From Zygnema cylindricum (lineage: Eukaryota; Streptophyta; Zygnematophyceae; Zygnematales; Zygnemataceae): a stretch of DNA of 64,000 nt. Below, one piece after another: positions 10,997 to 20,697 of the stretch. Below the pieces are notes generated by a model. That model saw only the letters and a list, made by a program, of their open reading frames with translations, was not told where the DNA came from and searched no databases. Made by a program: the position numbers and the translations under genes. Every line of letters begins with the position of its first letter. The stretch's first letter is position 1. The stretch is from contig JBBHKE010002000.1 of assembly GCA_037447655.1 (NCBI GenBank), positions 54,230 through 118,229 of the forward strand. The letters run 5' to 3'.

Positions 10997-12134
10997 TGTT
11001 GATATTTGTGTATTTTCTAGGTTTGTATTAGGATAGAAGAAGGCAGAGGCAGTCTACCTCTAACTCCGTTCTCTAAGCCCCCACACTTGTTGTAGTGACT
11101 GAAGGCTGGATAAGGAGACAGAGCCATGGCTGCCTGTGCCCTCTAGAGTGACAAGAAGTAGACTTTGTAGATTTACTAACAGATATTTGACGGACCCAGG
11201 AATTGATCCTGATACCTACCGTGCGTAAAATCACATGTAGTCGTTAGCTATGTGCGTTTAGTCTACGACTAATGCTTAGGTATGTATGGTTTGATGAATA
11301 TTTAAACTTATAAAAGTAAGATATTTCGTTTAACAAATCAAAGGTACGGGAACATAGAACTAGTTGTGTAATATAGCACCGCACGAAATAAATGTTGCGA
11401 ACATTTATTTCGACTATCCGGATAAAAAGCCAATTTTGAATCGACGACCATGGTGCGAGTCGGGATTCTGAATTGGCCGCTATAGCGTTTTCGGGCGCCG
11501 CCACTCTGGATAACACGTGGCAATGTCTAGGAGGATTACGGAATCTCCGACACTTAAGATGACAAGACTGGATGTGACAAATGTCATCATTATGACGATG
11601 CCATACAAGGACCGTACATAAAGTACTAAGGCACCTGTACTTTATTGTAAGGTACAGTCATGCGATTCGTTCGTACTTCAATACTATGGGGTTAAGAGAG
11701 GGGTTTTAGGACTTAGAATATTTTAGGTAGGTAGCCGCCTCTCCTAGAGAGCATCTTGTATAAAAAGGGTAACTTTGGCCAGCCATAACAATCAACTCAG
11801 TTGACCATTTTCAATGATTCTTTTTGCTGCGGACTCAGAGGAGTCCAAGCTACACATGGGTGTAGTTGGTCAGAGTGTTTGCCTGCCAGGGTGGCAGCAT
11901 TTCTAAGGGAAATTCAAATTGGGGAATGTTATCCAAAACTCATATTCTAACTTTGCATCCTGTGGTGGAACTGAGCACACAGAAAGTCTTATTTCACAAG
12001 GGTGAAGCTATAATGGGGTTTTGATTGTGAAGGGGTCAATCATTTGGGTTTATATATACTTAGAGTCCGCACTATCTAGATTAGCTTCTTTGGACCTGCA
12101 AATTTTGTGTGGCAATGGAGCCCATAGAATTCCA
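10997..12134 (+). repeat. Solo LTR S1 inside Copia B
   Basis: Begins TGTTGATATTTGTG and ends GAATTCCA. It is flanked by a perfect 5 bp target duplication CGGGA (10992-10996 and 12135-12139), and the Copia B integrase frame resumes right after it. It carries the full family plan: U3 hairpin 11048-11134, antisense tRNA-like block near 11190-11220, CACGTGGC near 11513, TATA box 11759-11766, leader hairpins 11831-11897, and a terminal ATGGAGCCCATAGAATTCCA block. The internal region was presumably lost by LTR-LTR recombination. Confidence 0.92.
11831..11897 (+). promoter_or_regulatory. Leader hairpins HP2-HP4 in S1
   Basis: HP2 GGACTC-AGAG-GAGTCC (11831-11846), HP3 CTACAC-ATGG-GTGTAG (11850-11865) and HP4 CTGCCA-GGG-TGGCAG (11883-11897) lie 65-140 nt downstream of the TATA box. 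All three have perfect stems. HP1 is degenerate here. Confidence 0.6.
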
Positions 12135-14314
12135 CGGGAGAAAACCTAATATTTCACACTTAAAGGTGTTGGGAAGTCAAGTGTTTAGTCTAAACACAGA
12201 AAAATCTGATTCGAAGTTAGATGTAAGGGGAAAGCAGCGATACATACTTGGGTATGATGAAAATGTAAAGGGATATAGAGTTTATGATCTCGAAAGATAA
12301 CACATCATTCTAGTAAAACACTTGGTAGTCATGGATAAAGGGAAGTCTATAGATCTTTTTAAATACACTAAACCAGTTAAGATTAGAATTAAATCCGAAA
12401 ATGAGTTAGAATCAGATTCTTCTAACCGAACTCCGGTTCAGCCTGACCTTGTAGAGAAAGAGAAAAATATGATCGAGAATGATCCTCTCTTGGAATCAAA
12501 GCTTCCAGTTGAAACCGAGGAAGAAAACGAGCAAAGACCGCAAATGGACGGTGAACGTCCGAAGATGGACTCGAGGATTAAGAGAAGAAATCAAGTTGTT
12601 TGGAGAAATCCCTGCTTACCCTCCATTCTACCGTCAAAGTTAGAAGGAGGAAGGAGAAGCAGTAAGATACTTCAAAAGAGACAAGTGAACAACAAGGTAA
12701 CTAAGCTATCACATTTGAGGGAACCCCAGACTTACTCAGAAGCAGTTAATAGTCCGGAACGTAGTAGATGGGTGACAACTATTAATGATGAGAAGGCTTC
12801 CATTATGGAAGCAAACACATGGAAGTTGGTGGATTGCCCTCCGGAAAGAAAGTTGATAGGATGTAAGTGTGTATTTAAGTTGAAACTTAATCCGGATAAC
12901 ACTATCAAGCAATACAGTGCTTGATTGGTGGCAAAGAGGTTTAACAAAAGAAGGGAATCGATTATAAGGAGACCTTCGCTTGTCAAATTTCCCTCCGTCT
13001 GGATTCTCCCTAGTATTGCGGCATCGGAAGACATGGAAGTGCACCAGATGGACATCAAAAACATTTTCTTACAAGGAGAATTAAAAAAAGAGATCTCCAT
13101 GCGACAGCCGGAAGGATTTGTGGAGAAAGGAGAAGAAAGTAAGGTGTGCATATTGAGAAAGCCTTTTTATGGACTAAAGCAAGCTCCACGCCAATTGAAC
13201 AAGAAGTTGGACGAGTTTTTGACAAGTTTAGAATATATCCGAATCAGTTCAGATCACTCTATCCATCTCTTTGAGGATGAAGAAGGTATAATTTTCATTG
13301 CCGTATATGTTGATGATTTGCTTGTTTTGAGTAAATCAATGGAGAAAATTAATAGATTAAAAAAGGATCTAAAGAGTAGATTTGAAAAGAAAGACTTGGG
13401 GGAAGCAAAGTATATTTTGGGAATTCAGAAGGAGAGGGATAAAGATAAGAAAACAATTAGACTAACTCAAAAGGAAGGAATAAGAAATATGCTTGAAAAA
13501 TTTCAAATGGATAAAGCAAATAGTTGTACGACTCCAATTGACTTAAAGAAGGGAAATGAGGGGAGCTCAAAAGAGGGAGTCTTGATTTTGTATAATGAGT
13601 TAGGACCTGAGGAAAACAAGTTTATGCAAACTATTCCATACAAACAGGTTGTCGGTAGTTTGATCTATTTTATGAAATGTACTCGTCGTGATATAGCACA
13701 GTTTTAGGGATATTAAGTAGGAGTCTAAATGATCCTAGAAAGAAAGACTGAGAAGCTCCCAAAAGGGTCATGCGATACTAGAAAAGAACAAGAGATTTGT
13801 GGTTGCATTTGGGAGGGGATAATATTGACATCACCACTTGGAGTGATGCCAGTTATTGGGATGCTCCGATGAGGAGGTGTACTTTTGGGTATGTGTTGTA
13901 TATTGGGAATGGGGCTTGCTATTGGAGCAGTAAGCAACAAAAGGTGATTGCTCAGTCCACCATAGAGGGTGAGTATATGGCCTCTTGTTCGGCTGTGAAA
14001 TAATTAATGTGGGTGAAATCGTTGCTTCAAGAACTTGGATATATGAAAATTGGAGTGCAAAAGATGTTTTGTGATAATCAAGTTGCAATTGCAAATGCAA
14101 CAAATCTTAAGCATCACTTTAAAGCAAAGCATATGGATATTCGGTTGAGCTTTGTTAGAGAAAAGGTTGAGAATAAAATAATTAGTTTGGAATATAGACC
14201 GGATGGAGAAATGGTAGCAGATATGATGACCAAGCCGGTTCCTTCTCCCAAAGTTAATATTTTGTAGGGGGAAGTGTGGACTGAAGCAAAAGATAGACTA
14301 GAAAATAAGGGGAG

Positions 14315-15252
14315 TGTTTAAAAAGGGTATTTTATATTCTATATTTTTTGGTCTATGGTTATTCTATAGTTCTCATACTTGTCGTAGTCACTAAGAACTG
14401 GCATGCAGCCATGGCTATCTCACACGCATATAAGAAAACAGGCAAAAGACGAAGCCACTGCAAAAGATAACCTGCCTGCAACTGGAATTGTTCTTGTGAC
14501 TTATCAGATGATTGTTGTACAGCAAAGTCGTTCGCCATATCTAATAGGTCTTGATGAAGCATTACATACTTTGAATGTGATAAATATTTAAATAGTGACG
14601 CGACGACACATACGAAACAAAATGAACGTGAAACGTACATTACAACACGAAATACTATACCATACGAAACGACATTTAATTTCCAACAGACGAAATCAAA
14701 TGTCGTTCGCGATCAACGCCTCGCAGAGGAGCCAAAATTCCGGAGTGGACATTTGGCGGTTTGCAAGCCAATGTCGGCAGACGACACATGGCGCGATATG
14801 GTTGGACAGCGGCTATTACGGAAGGAGCAACTACGGCTCAGGAACTGACACGCGTTAGCGGAGCAGCCATGCCGTACTATGGTCGTACAAGAAGTACAGC
14901 GCAACCTGCACCTTCTTGTACCTTATAGTCATTTGATTGGTTAGGGTACCTAGTAGTACGTTTAGAGAGGGAGCCTTTTCTTAAGACTTAGAAAAGAATC
15001 AAGGTAGCCACCTCTCTCCCATAGTGCTTTTGTATTTATAGGCCATCTTTGGCCGGCCATAACTTAATGCTCGGGTGAGCAATTTTAGTGATTTTTTTTG
15101 CTGCGGGCTCGAGGGGGTCCAGGCTACACAAGGGTTTAGTTGGTCGGAGTTTTTTCGTGCCAGGGTGACACTTATTCATTTCCAAATTCAAAAGTGCATA
15201 TATTATCCTAGAGGCTTCATATATGCTGGAAATTTTGTGGACCAAAATTACA
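14315..15252 (+). repeat. 3' LTR of Copia B
   Basis: Starts TGTTTAAAAAGGG right after the AAATAAGGGGAG polypurine tract and ends AAAATTACA. Compared with the 5' LTR, the terminal ATGGAGGTC segment is deleted, so this LTR can no longer supply the gag start. The U3 hairpin apex reads ACTTGTCGTAGTCACTAA, with AGTTCT pairing AGAACT. Confidence 0.88.
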
Positions 15253-15962
15253 GTTCGTAATCAACTGGACTTAGTGAAAAGACGAATTCATTTAACTGCG
15301 CGACTAGATTCTTAAGACATAGATACGGTTTATTATAGTACGGTTTATGTTACTTCGCGAAACGAATACCGCGCATTTGTTTTCGACGGCGAGAGTTAAA
15401 AGATGGTTTTCATTGAACAGCCACGATAGGTGGTGAGATCACGACATAGGCGTTCTGGCGGTTTTCGGTCACCGCCATGTCAAATGACACGTGGAACAAC
15501 CTCATTAGCTTGCTACATCTTTGGAGAATATGGGAACGAATTCGGATATGGCAGGCGGTGACATTTTGGCAATGTCATACGATGGCCATACAGAAAGTAC
15601 TCCAGTACCTATACTATTCTGTACGACACAGTATTTTGATTAGTGTCGTAGTCTAGTAAGGGAGGGTTTAGAGAGGGATTTAGGAGTTGGAAAATTTGGT
15701 TGGTAGCCACCTCTTTCCCAAAGTGCTTTTTTACAAAAGGTCAACTTTGACCCTTCAAAACTTACTTTTCAGGGGAGCAAATTCATAGATTATTTTTGCT
15801 ATCGACTCAGAGGAGTCTTGTCTTCATAGGGGTGAAGGTGGTCAGAGTTTTTGTCTGCCAGGGTGGCAGTTATTCTTGTTGAAACACAAAGGGGTTAGGG
15901 CTATCCTAGGGGCTTCGTTTGAGCTACCTATTTTGAAAACCTATGGAGGTCTCAGAATTGCA
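15253..15962 (+). repeat. 5'-truncated Copia LTR remnant F2
   Basis: Contains the second half of the LTR plan: CACGTGG near 15489, GTAC motifs near 15597, leader hairpins HP2 GACTC-AGAG-GAGTC (15804-15817), HP3 CTTCAT-AGGG-GTGAAG (15822-15837), HP4 CTGCCA-GGG-TGGCAG (15855-15869), and the terminal block ATGGAGGTCTCAGAATTGCA ending at 15962. HP3 is a clear covariant of CTACAC/GTGTAG. The upstream U3 is missing. Copia B lies immediately upstream. Confidence 0.7.
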
Positions 15963-17560
15963 GTCACGCCACGTCATCGTCAAACTTCACCTAAAAATAC
16001 ATCTCTATTTTAAATTATAGCATCACCTCCTCCACAAATAGGGAAACAAATTCACATGGTTCATAGGATTCTAAAAGGCTCAAACGATTTCAAATGACGA
16101 GTAAAGTACACGATTATTTTTCTTTGTCTGTTTGCATCCAGTAAGAAATTTTTTTAGTATGGGTTTGAAGGCGATCGGACAAGACAGGGAAAGGCAAAAA
16201 CGTCTTCTTGAAGGTTGTACGTCTACAATGGCACCCAAAACCATGCAACGTCACAAGCAGTTTCAAGAAATACGGTGTGACAATATAGATTGTAGACGTT
16301 GAAAACCGTTACAACATTGTCGTTAATATTATCGTCCCAAGCTCAAGTTACGATTTCATTTTTACGCATGAGGACACTTGAAAGTCGTGTATGGAGAATC
16401 TTTGCTAGTAAGTTCCCTAAGTTACGACTACACGAGGACACACCCTAAGTTTTTATCGCCAATGTATAATATACGCTAAGGCGTTGTGCCCATGTGTCAA
16501 AGTAAGGGTTTTGCTTTTATCATTTTCATAAAAAATGGGGCTCGCAACGAGCAAATCTTACGCCGTACGAAAAATGTGTTAGAACCAAAGTACATTTTGC
16601 GTTATCTTTAATCTTTAAATGTACTCCAATTTGGCGTTTAATATATTTTTGACCCATTGTCGCGCGTCATGCTTACTCGTCTTCAAACTTTTATTTCAAA
16701 TCAACTTGCCAGGTGATTGTATTCAAAGTAATAGTTGATCGACAAACATGAAAACGATATTGCACGCGTCCAACGTTTTTGAATTTTTCGAAGGATGGGA
16801 GTACACACTATTTTGCGCATGCACATAGAAAAATGACAAGGATGTATGGCAAAATAATTCGCAGGGGTCTCGAACCTGCACTTTTTTTTCAGGGTTTCCT
16901 TTGCAAAAGTTTACGTCGTCCTCATCCCTCCCTCTCCTTCTCACTCAATCAGTCCTCTCTCTCTCTCTTCTCTGAATGAGATAAAACAATAATGGTATGA
17001 AATGAAAAAGCTTTATTTTTTTTAAATACCTTTAGTCATTGTTTGACAACATATCGAGTGATAAAAGATAAAACAAAGAAATCAAAAAGCCATGGCTAAA
17101 ATTTTTAATACTAGTGACGTCACAAGCGATCATGACTTCGCAATGTGACAAAACCTTAAACATCTACAATGTCACAAAAAAACTCAATGTCTACAACCGT
17201 CATTGTTTTTGTAAACCTCAGCAATTTTCAGAATTTTCGTAGTCGTCTTCAATCGTCACAAAATATATCCATGTCTACCACTATCACATTCAAAGTTACG
17301 ACCTCGTTCTTGGACATAAGAACACTTTGAAAAGTACTACAGAGAATCTTTGCTAAAATTCAAAGTTTCATTCCAAAGTTTCGGTTAGATGAGCACACCA
17401 CTTGAGGGTACTTTCCAATGTGATAAAGTAAGGGTTTTTTTCTGTCGTTTTCCTCCAAAACTTAGCCTGCAACAATAAAATCGGCAGCCTTACCAAAAAA
17501 ATGAAACTACCACAGTACGATTTGGGTCACTTTGAAACTTTGTGCGGCATGGGTGGGCAA
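15963..17560. repeat. Tandem satellite-like repeat, units of about 0.9 kb
   Basis: Three modules recur in the same order. Module a (about 16230-16440 and 17125-17370) has GTCACAA, GTCTACAACCGTC-like and AGAATCTTTGCTA segments. Module b (about 16490-16620 and 17415-17555) has GTAAGGGTTTT then a CTTAGC or related tract. Module c (about 16860-16975) is the pyrimidine-rich TCTCTCTCTCT end. The a-to-a spacing is about 895 bp and b-to-b about 927 bp. The order repeats at 62985-64000 and a b module opens the window. No coding capacity is supported. Confidence 0.5.
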
Positions 17561-17566
17561 TTGTTT

Positions 17567-18490
17567 AAGGGATTTGATCATGGCATTGACTATTTTGGTT
17601 GCTCGTAGTAGCGTACGTCAACTCGTAAAAGATTGTACATTTAAAGTACACATTGGTACAAGTTAAGTACCGTTGAGTTTTGATTTGACGGTAAATCCGG
17701 TGAAAAGCTTTGACTTGCGAGATATCATAGCAACTGGTGAAAATTTTGTCGCGCTTGAGAACGTCGACCGTAAAAAGAAATCAACAATTCCCATGGTCGG
17801 CGAAGGTTTACGGTAACAAAACTGCGGCAACCAAGTGTAAATAAAAGTGTTGCGCACAGTCATTTTCTCACTTTACGAGAGCTCCACTGTGAGAGCACAT
17901 GTTGGACTTTAACTTTGTTTCAAAATTTAAATCTCATCACGAAGCGTTACATTGAACTACCACGCAACTCAAAACGAAAGTACCAAAAGTCTTGTACGGA
18001 AATATTCACTCGCACGAAACGAAATAAACCTTGTAGTTGATAAAAAAAAGTAAAAAATGGGCTGCGTAAAAATATCAATATAATTAAATGAAAAATATGC
18101 AACTCCTCACGCGCGATCAAATCAAGCCATAGTACTAAACAACACCAACATGTGATATCACAATGGATCCCACGTAAAGTGAGAAAGTGACTATGCGCAA
18201 CACTATTATGTACATGTGGTTGCTGCATTTTTGTTAACGCAAACCTTGGTCGGCCGTGTGAATCGTTGATTTTTTTTTACAGTCGGCGTTCACAAGCGCG
18301 GCAAAATTTTAACCGGTTGTTACAATATTTTAAAAGTCAAAGTTGTTCAACTGATTGACTGTAAAATCTTAATTCAACGGTACTTGACTTGTACTAATGT
18401 GTACTTCAAACGTACAATCTTCGACAAGGTGACATAAGTGACTGCACGCAACCAAAATAGTCACTGCCATGATAAATTCCCTTATTTAAT
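17567..18490. mobile_element. Foldback or MULE-like element with about 340 bp inverted arms
   Basis: The left arm (about 17567-17905) is matched in inverse by the right arm (about 18141-18490). Matching segments include TATTTTGGTTGC, AGTACACATT, AAGTACCGTTGA and TCTCACTTTACG, with moderate divergence. The spacer is about 235 bp. No transposase ORF is present, so this would be non-autonomous. Terminal bases and target duplication could not be fixed by eye. Confidence 0.6.
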
Positions 18491-18624
18491 TCGTTAATTA
18501 AAGGGACTCTCGAGGTAAATGAGTGGGAAGGAGGAGGGGGAGGGGGAGAGAGAAAGTTGTTGAAATCACTAGATTTATGGGAGATATTTTATAGTTTTTA
18601 ATTAAAATAAAAATGAAAAGCAAA

Positions 18625-18710
18625 GGCAGTCTGCCTCCACCTTCTCCCTCTAGCCCCCATACTTGTTGCAGTCACTGAAGGAGAGAGAGGGCGGTGGAGC
18701 CATGGTTGCC
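18625..18710 (+). promoter_or_regulatory. Conserved U3 hairpin of Copia C
   Basis: GGCA pairs with TGCC at the base, CTCCACC with GGTGGAG, and CCCTCT with AGAGGG. The apex holds ACTTGTTGCAGTCACTGA (18661-18678). The apical sequence is nearly the same in every LTR inspected, while stem sequences differ and remain paired. Confidence 0.6.
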
Positions 18711-18761
18711 TTAGCTCTATAGGCAGGGCTTAAGAGTGACATAAGTCACTCTCAACCAAAA

Positions 18762-18840
18762 GGGTTGAGTCCGACAGGACTCGAACCTCCGACCAGTAGG
18801 GTGAGGCATAGCCGTCAACCCTTACCAGTCTGTCGTAGTA
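18762..18840 (-). other. tRNA-like block antisense to the element
   Basis: The minus strand contains GGTTCGAGTCC, a perfect pol III B-box or T-arm sequence, preceded about 38 nt upstream by TGGTAAGGGTTGACGG, a weak A-box match. Acceptor pairing is poor, so this is not a functional tRNA. The T-arm stem is only partly paired. Related blocks with GATCAAATCC occur at the same U3 position, also antisense, in A, S1, S2, S3 and E. Confidence 0.4.
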
Positions 18841-19524
18841 GTCCGTTAGGATACATAGGGCTTGACAGCTATATAAGCAATAGATAGACGACTAATCCGA
18901 TTAACGGAATTACAAATAGGATACATAGAAACCAGTTGGGGAATTAAGTGCGCACGAAACAAATGTACCGGACATTTGTTTTTGAACGGCTGGGAGTTAA
19001 AGTCGGTTTGGATCCAACGGCCCGCACCATCGCCGAGATCCCTGAATGGTCGTTTTGGCGGTTTGCGGATGTAACATGACCTATCGACACGTGGTAAGAT
19101 ATCATTGGGAAGCACGAATCCCGGGGAGCATAAGGGCAAGTCCAAAGGAGACAGACGTCCACTCCATGGCCTTGTCGTACACTAGCCGTACAGAAAGTAC
19201 ATCGGCCATAGTACTTCTCGGTACTGAACAGTCTTCTGACTGGTTCGTACATCAGTAGATAGGGGTTGTGAGAGGGGTTTAGAACTTTGAGGATTGAGGA
19301 GGTAGCCGCCTCTCTCCCAACAAGCTTGTATATATATTGGCATCTTTTGCCACTTGATAATTAATCACCGGGTAAGGCGTTTTTAGTGATTCTTTTTGCT
19401 GTGGACTCAGGGGAGTCCAATCTGGTGCAGTCAAGTAACCTATTTGTCTGCTAGGGTAGCAGTTGCTCTCGTTGAAAGTGGGTTAGTCAAAAACTACCTA
19501 GAGGCTTCCTCATTCTTGGTCTAA

Positions 19525-20625
19525 ATGGAGGACACAGAATTGCAGGTTATGGGCCCACCCTCTAGGGTGCCCATATTCAACGGATATGGATTCATTTACT
19601 GGGAAGCTATGATGACAAGGGCATTATGTGAGAAACGATACTGGGGTATTGTAAGTGGACAAGTGAAACGTCCATCTCAAAGAACTCCACCAGGGTTTGG
19701 AGGAGTGAGGTTTTCTGCTACAGGATCCGCTCCAACGGAGGAGACAGATGATGGGGACAGCAGTGTGTCCAAAAAAGGGAAAGGAAAAGAGACACCTCTC
19801 ACTCCTATTGCCATGGCATCCGGAACGGTGGCCGTGAAGACCGAGGAAAACGACATTCAAATATGGGAGTACACGAATATGAATGCAAGGCACTTCATTC
19901 TAACGCACCTCACCCAAGCGTTGGCAACTTCTCACCTTCAAATCTTCAAGGCTGAGGAGTTGTGGATGACCTTAGTGGAGATCTATAGAGCTGGCACTAT
20001 TCAGGAGCTTCAGCTGGCTGAGCAAAGGCTGATCAGTTACACTTTCAAAGGAGGAAAGATGTTGGACTATTGCACCGATCTCTCTTGTCTATACATGGAG
20101 ATGGAGAGTGTCGGATGGACAGGCACTATGAAGATGAAAGTTAACACTCTCATCATGAAGTTGCCGGAGGAGTATGAAAATATAGTGTACCGAGTGCTAC
20201 AAATGGATGATAGTGCTTGGAAGTGGAGCACCGTGGTTCGAATGATACTCGTAGAGGAAAACACTATTGAGATCCGAAAAGGAGGAAAGAGCGTACAAGC
20301 TCTAGCTGCCGGAACTAACCGGTGGAGGAAGGATCCGAAGAAGCCGTACCACAGCCTCAAAGGGGAGAAAGATCAATCTGGAGAACCGAGGACTCCAAAG
20401 GGCCTTTGTCATTTCTGCAAAAAGCCGGGGCACTTTATAGTTGATTGCATCAAGCTATCGCAGTTGAGGCTCCAAGAAAATTGTGGAGGTGGTTCTTCCG
20501 AAGGAAAGAAGAAAGCACTTGTGGTCACACGAGTGAAAGGAGAGATTGAGGAGGACGAGTCCACCGAGGAGGAGGATGGGGAGCTTCTTCTTGACGAGAA
20601 TGTAGAGGAGAAGGAGATCCCTTGA
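19525..20625 (+). CDS. Copia C Gag domain (ORF ends at a premature TGA)
   Basis: 366 residues. The first seven codons are in the LTR and the next five in the PBS; Met9, encoded inside the PBS, is a second possible start. The middle is the alpha-helical Gag region shared by plant Copia elements. A CCHC zinc knuckle (CHFCKKPGHFIVDC) lies at about residues 294-307 and binds RNA in this family. An acidic tail follows. The TGA at 20623-20625 replaces an Arg codon in sister element A (IPRKQ), consistent with a CGA to TGA change. The frame is otherwise open into protease, so this is the front of a broken gag-pol. Confidence 0.88.
   Translation: MEDTELQVMGPPSRVPIFNGYGFIYWEAMMTRALCEKRYWGIVSGQVKRPSQRTPPGFGGVRFSATGSAPTEETDDGDSSVSKKGKGKETPLTPIAMASGTVAVKTEENDIQIWEYTNMNARHFILTHLTQALATSHLQIFKAEELWMTLVEIYRAGTIQELQLAEQRLISYTFKGGKMLDYCTDLSCLYMEMESVGWTGTMKMKVNTLIMKLPEEYENIVYRVLQMDDSAWKWSTVVRMILVEENTIEIRKGGKSVQALAAGTNRWRKDPKKPYHSLKGEKDQSGEPRTPKGLCHFCKKPGHFIVDCIKLSQLRLQENCGGGSSEGKKKALVVTRVKGEIEEDESTEEEDGELLLDENVEEKEIP
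19545..19559 (+). other. Primer-binding site of Copia C (initiator tRNA-Met anticodon arm)
   Basis: GGTTATGGGCCCACC immediately follows the LTR. It is complementary (from memory) to the stretch of plant initiator tRNA-Met that covers the anticodon stem-loop. A primer here would be a 5' tRNA fragment ending near nucleotide 39, as described for Drosophila copia. Confidence 0.78.
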
Positions 20626-20697
20626 AAACAGAAGTGTGCCCTTAGAGCCATTTGGGAAGCACCAGAGGAGGGATGGATCATCGACTCAAGTGCATCC

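Larger units (their letters stand above)
8768..14267 (+). pseudogene. Copia B gag-pol polyprotein, broken and interrupted
   Basis: The frame starts at ATG 8768 in the LTR. Gag runs to about 9331, then shifts by one base near 9300 and again near 9660, where the zinc knuckle (CHFCKKPRHYMAEC) lies. TAG at 9890-9892 precedes the protease segment, whose active site reads DSRAS. Integrase follows (HKRLGHVH, CSGCAQ, SDNGGEY, NGVAER) with TGA at 10370-10372 and a T-run frameshift near 10895. S1 splits the gene at 10997-12134. After it come TAA at 12298, TGA at 12922, frameshifts in the VAKGFTQ region near 12940-12990, an RT with VYVDDLLV (about 13303-13326), a frameshift near 13700, and RNase H (WSDASYWD, FCDNQVAI) with TAA at 14001. 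The frame ends near 14267. Confidence 0.9.
7850..15252 (+). mobile_element. Copia LTR retrotransposon B, decayed, carrying a nested solo LTR
   Basis: Two LTRs of 938 bp (7850-8787 and 14315-15252) flank gag-pol on the plus strand. The flanking bases are GTTCT (7845-7849) and GTTCG (15253-15257), a 4 of 5 match to a target duplication. A 1138 bp solo LTR (S1) interrupts integrase. Multiple frameshifts and stops make B the most degraded of the long copies. Confidence 0.92.
18558..19544 (+). repeat. 5' LTR of Copia C
   Basis: TGTTGAAAT...GAATTGCA, 987 bp. U3 hairpin 18625-18710, antisense tRNA-like block 18762-18840, CACGTGG near 19089, GTAC cluster near 19170-19250, TATATATA near 19328, leader hairpins 19400-19460, and gag ATG at 19525. 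HP2 reads GGACTC-AGGG-GAGTCC; HP4 reads CTGCTA-GGG-TAGCAG, covarying with CTGCCA/TGGCAG elsewhere. Confidence 0.9.

Noticed and set aside
16230-17370. Possible CRISPR-like or short direct repeat array
   Set aside because: The repeated GTCTACAACCGTC segments are irregular and part of long satellite-like units; the DNA is clearly eukaryotic.
18780-18850. A functional tRNA gene on the minus strand of the LTR
   Set aside because: The B-box is perfect but acceptor and T-stem pairing are poor and the block is repeated in every C-type LTR, so it is a tRNA-like relic at best.
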